Notes under the pieces: generated by a model | The model's input: only the letters and a program-made list of their open reading frames with translations | What the model was told of the DNA's origin: nothing | The model's database searches: none | Assembly (NCBI GenBank): GCA_038244055.1 | Contig: JBBRTW010000122.1 | Location: 1-16,199 of the forward strand | Length of the DNA: 16,199 nt | DNA from: DASPKW01 sp038244055 | GTDB taxonomy: Bacteria; Planctomycetota; Phycisphaerae; Tepidisphaerales; Tepidisphaeraceae | Reading direction: 5' to 3' | In this document: in pieces, positions 16,070 to 16,199 of the stretch | Numbering within the stretch: position 1 is the stretch's first letter | Layout of the letters: each line of letters starts with the position of its first letter | Program-made: the position numbers and the translations under genes

Positions 16070-16089
16070 CCAGTGGTTTCAACCACTGG
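16070..16089. repeat. Perfect 20-bp palindromic hairpin in the terminal intergenic stretch
   Basis: CCAGTGGTTTCAACCACTGG is an inverted repeat with 9-bp arms around TC. Its flanks (TTG before, AAGGCA after) suggest a slightly longer imperfect element. It resembles short dispersed hairpins seen in planctomycete intergenic DNA. It lies in the 319-bp region 15881-16199 upstream of the VWA gene, which is C-rich towards the window end and in which I see no supported gene. A TAAGAT hexamer (minus strand, near 15931-15936) may be a -10 for the VWA gene. Confidence 0.6.
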
Positions 16090-16199
16090 AAGGCAGCCCC
16101 AACCTTTTCCCTCACCCCGACCCCCGCCGATAAAACCGCCCCGCCCAACCCCCCCGCGCCGCCCCGGGAATGCCCCGCCGCGCCGATGCCAGCGCCGAT

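Overview
The window looks like a chromosomal piece of a high-GC planctomycete, most likely a Phycisphaerae-type lineage. The evidence is indirect but consistent: a DUF2961 (GH172-like) secreted enzyme beside a DUF1080 protein, a PEP-CTERM metalloprotease, a large VWA plus glutamine-amidotransferase-like membrane protein, TTG starts, and intergenic spaces full of short dispersed and heptameric repeats. No rRNA, tRNA, CRISPR array, integrase or transposase was found.

Layout. At 1-336 an inverted pair of GGGTTCA/GGGTTTA heptad arrays runs directly into a promoter. This is followed by a 22-codon leader peptide rich in late Leu codons and a textbook antiterminator/terminator pair in front of leuA (337-1890). 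A secreted GH172-like enzyme (minus, 2063-4081) and a DUF1080 protein (plus, 4258-4998) are divergent around a short intergenic dyad. A PEP-CTERM zinc metalloprotease follows (5141-6253). Next come an RnfC-like iron-sulfur protein (6387-7676) and an RnfD-like membrane protein (TTG 7938-9164), separated by a 261-bp spacer of repeats. On the minus strand lie an HtrA/Do-type protease (9497-11065) and panB (11129-11995). The 12.0-12.47 kb gap is a cluster of heptads, four alternating REP-like copies and a short direct repeat. A PhnP-like MBL-fold hydrolase (12474-13280) and an 838-residue VWA/GATase-like membrane protein (minus, 13364-15880) converge on an inverted heptad (GATGAAT) array.

How the genes relate. 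leuA and panB both draw on 2-oxoisovalerate (leucine versus pantothenate/CoA). They are 9 kb apart, and each promoter abuts a GGGTTCA-type array. The GH172-like and DUF1080 proteins suggest extracytoplasmic handling of saccharides. The RnfC/RnfD pair is an orphan: no rnfA, B, E or G is present, and by eye both proteins have lost the flavin and NADH motifs of their families while the two 4Fe-4S clusters remain.

The two strongest leads are the leu attenuator, read entirely from the sequence, and the apparently flavin-free RnfC/RnfD pair. Several promoters here place the -10 element only 6-10 nt from the start codon, which suggests that leaderless transcripts are common in this organism.
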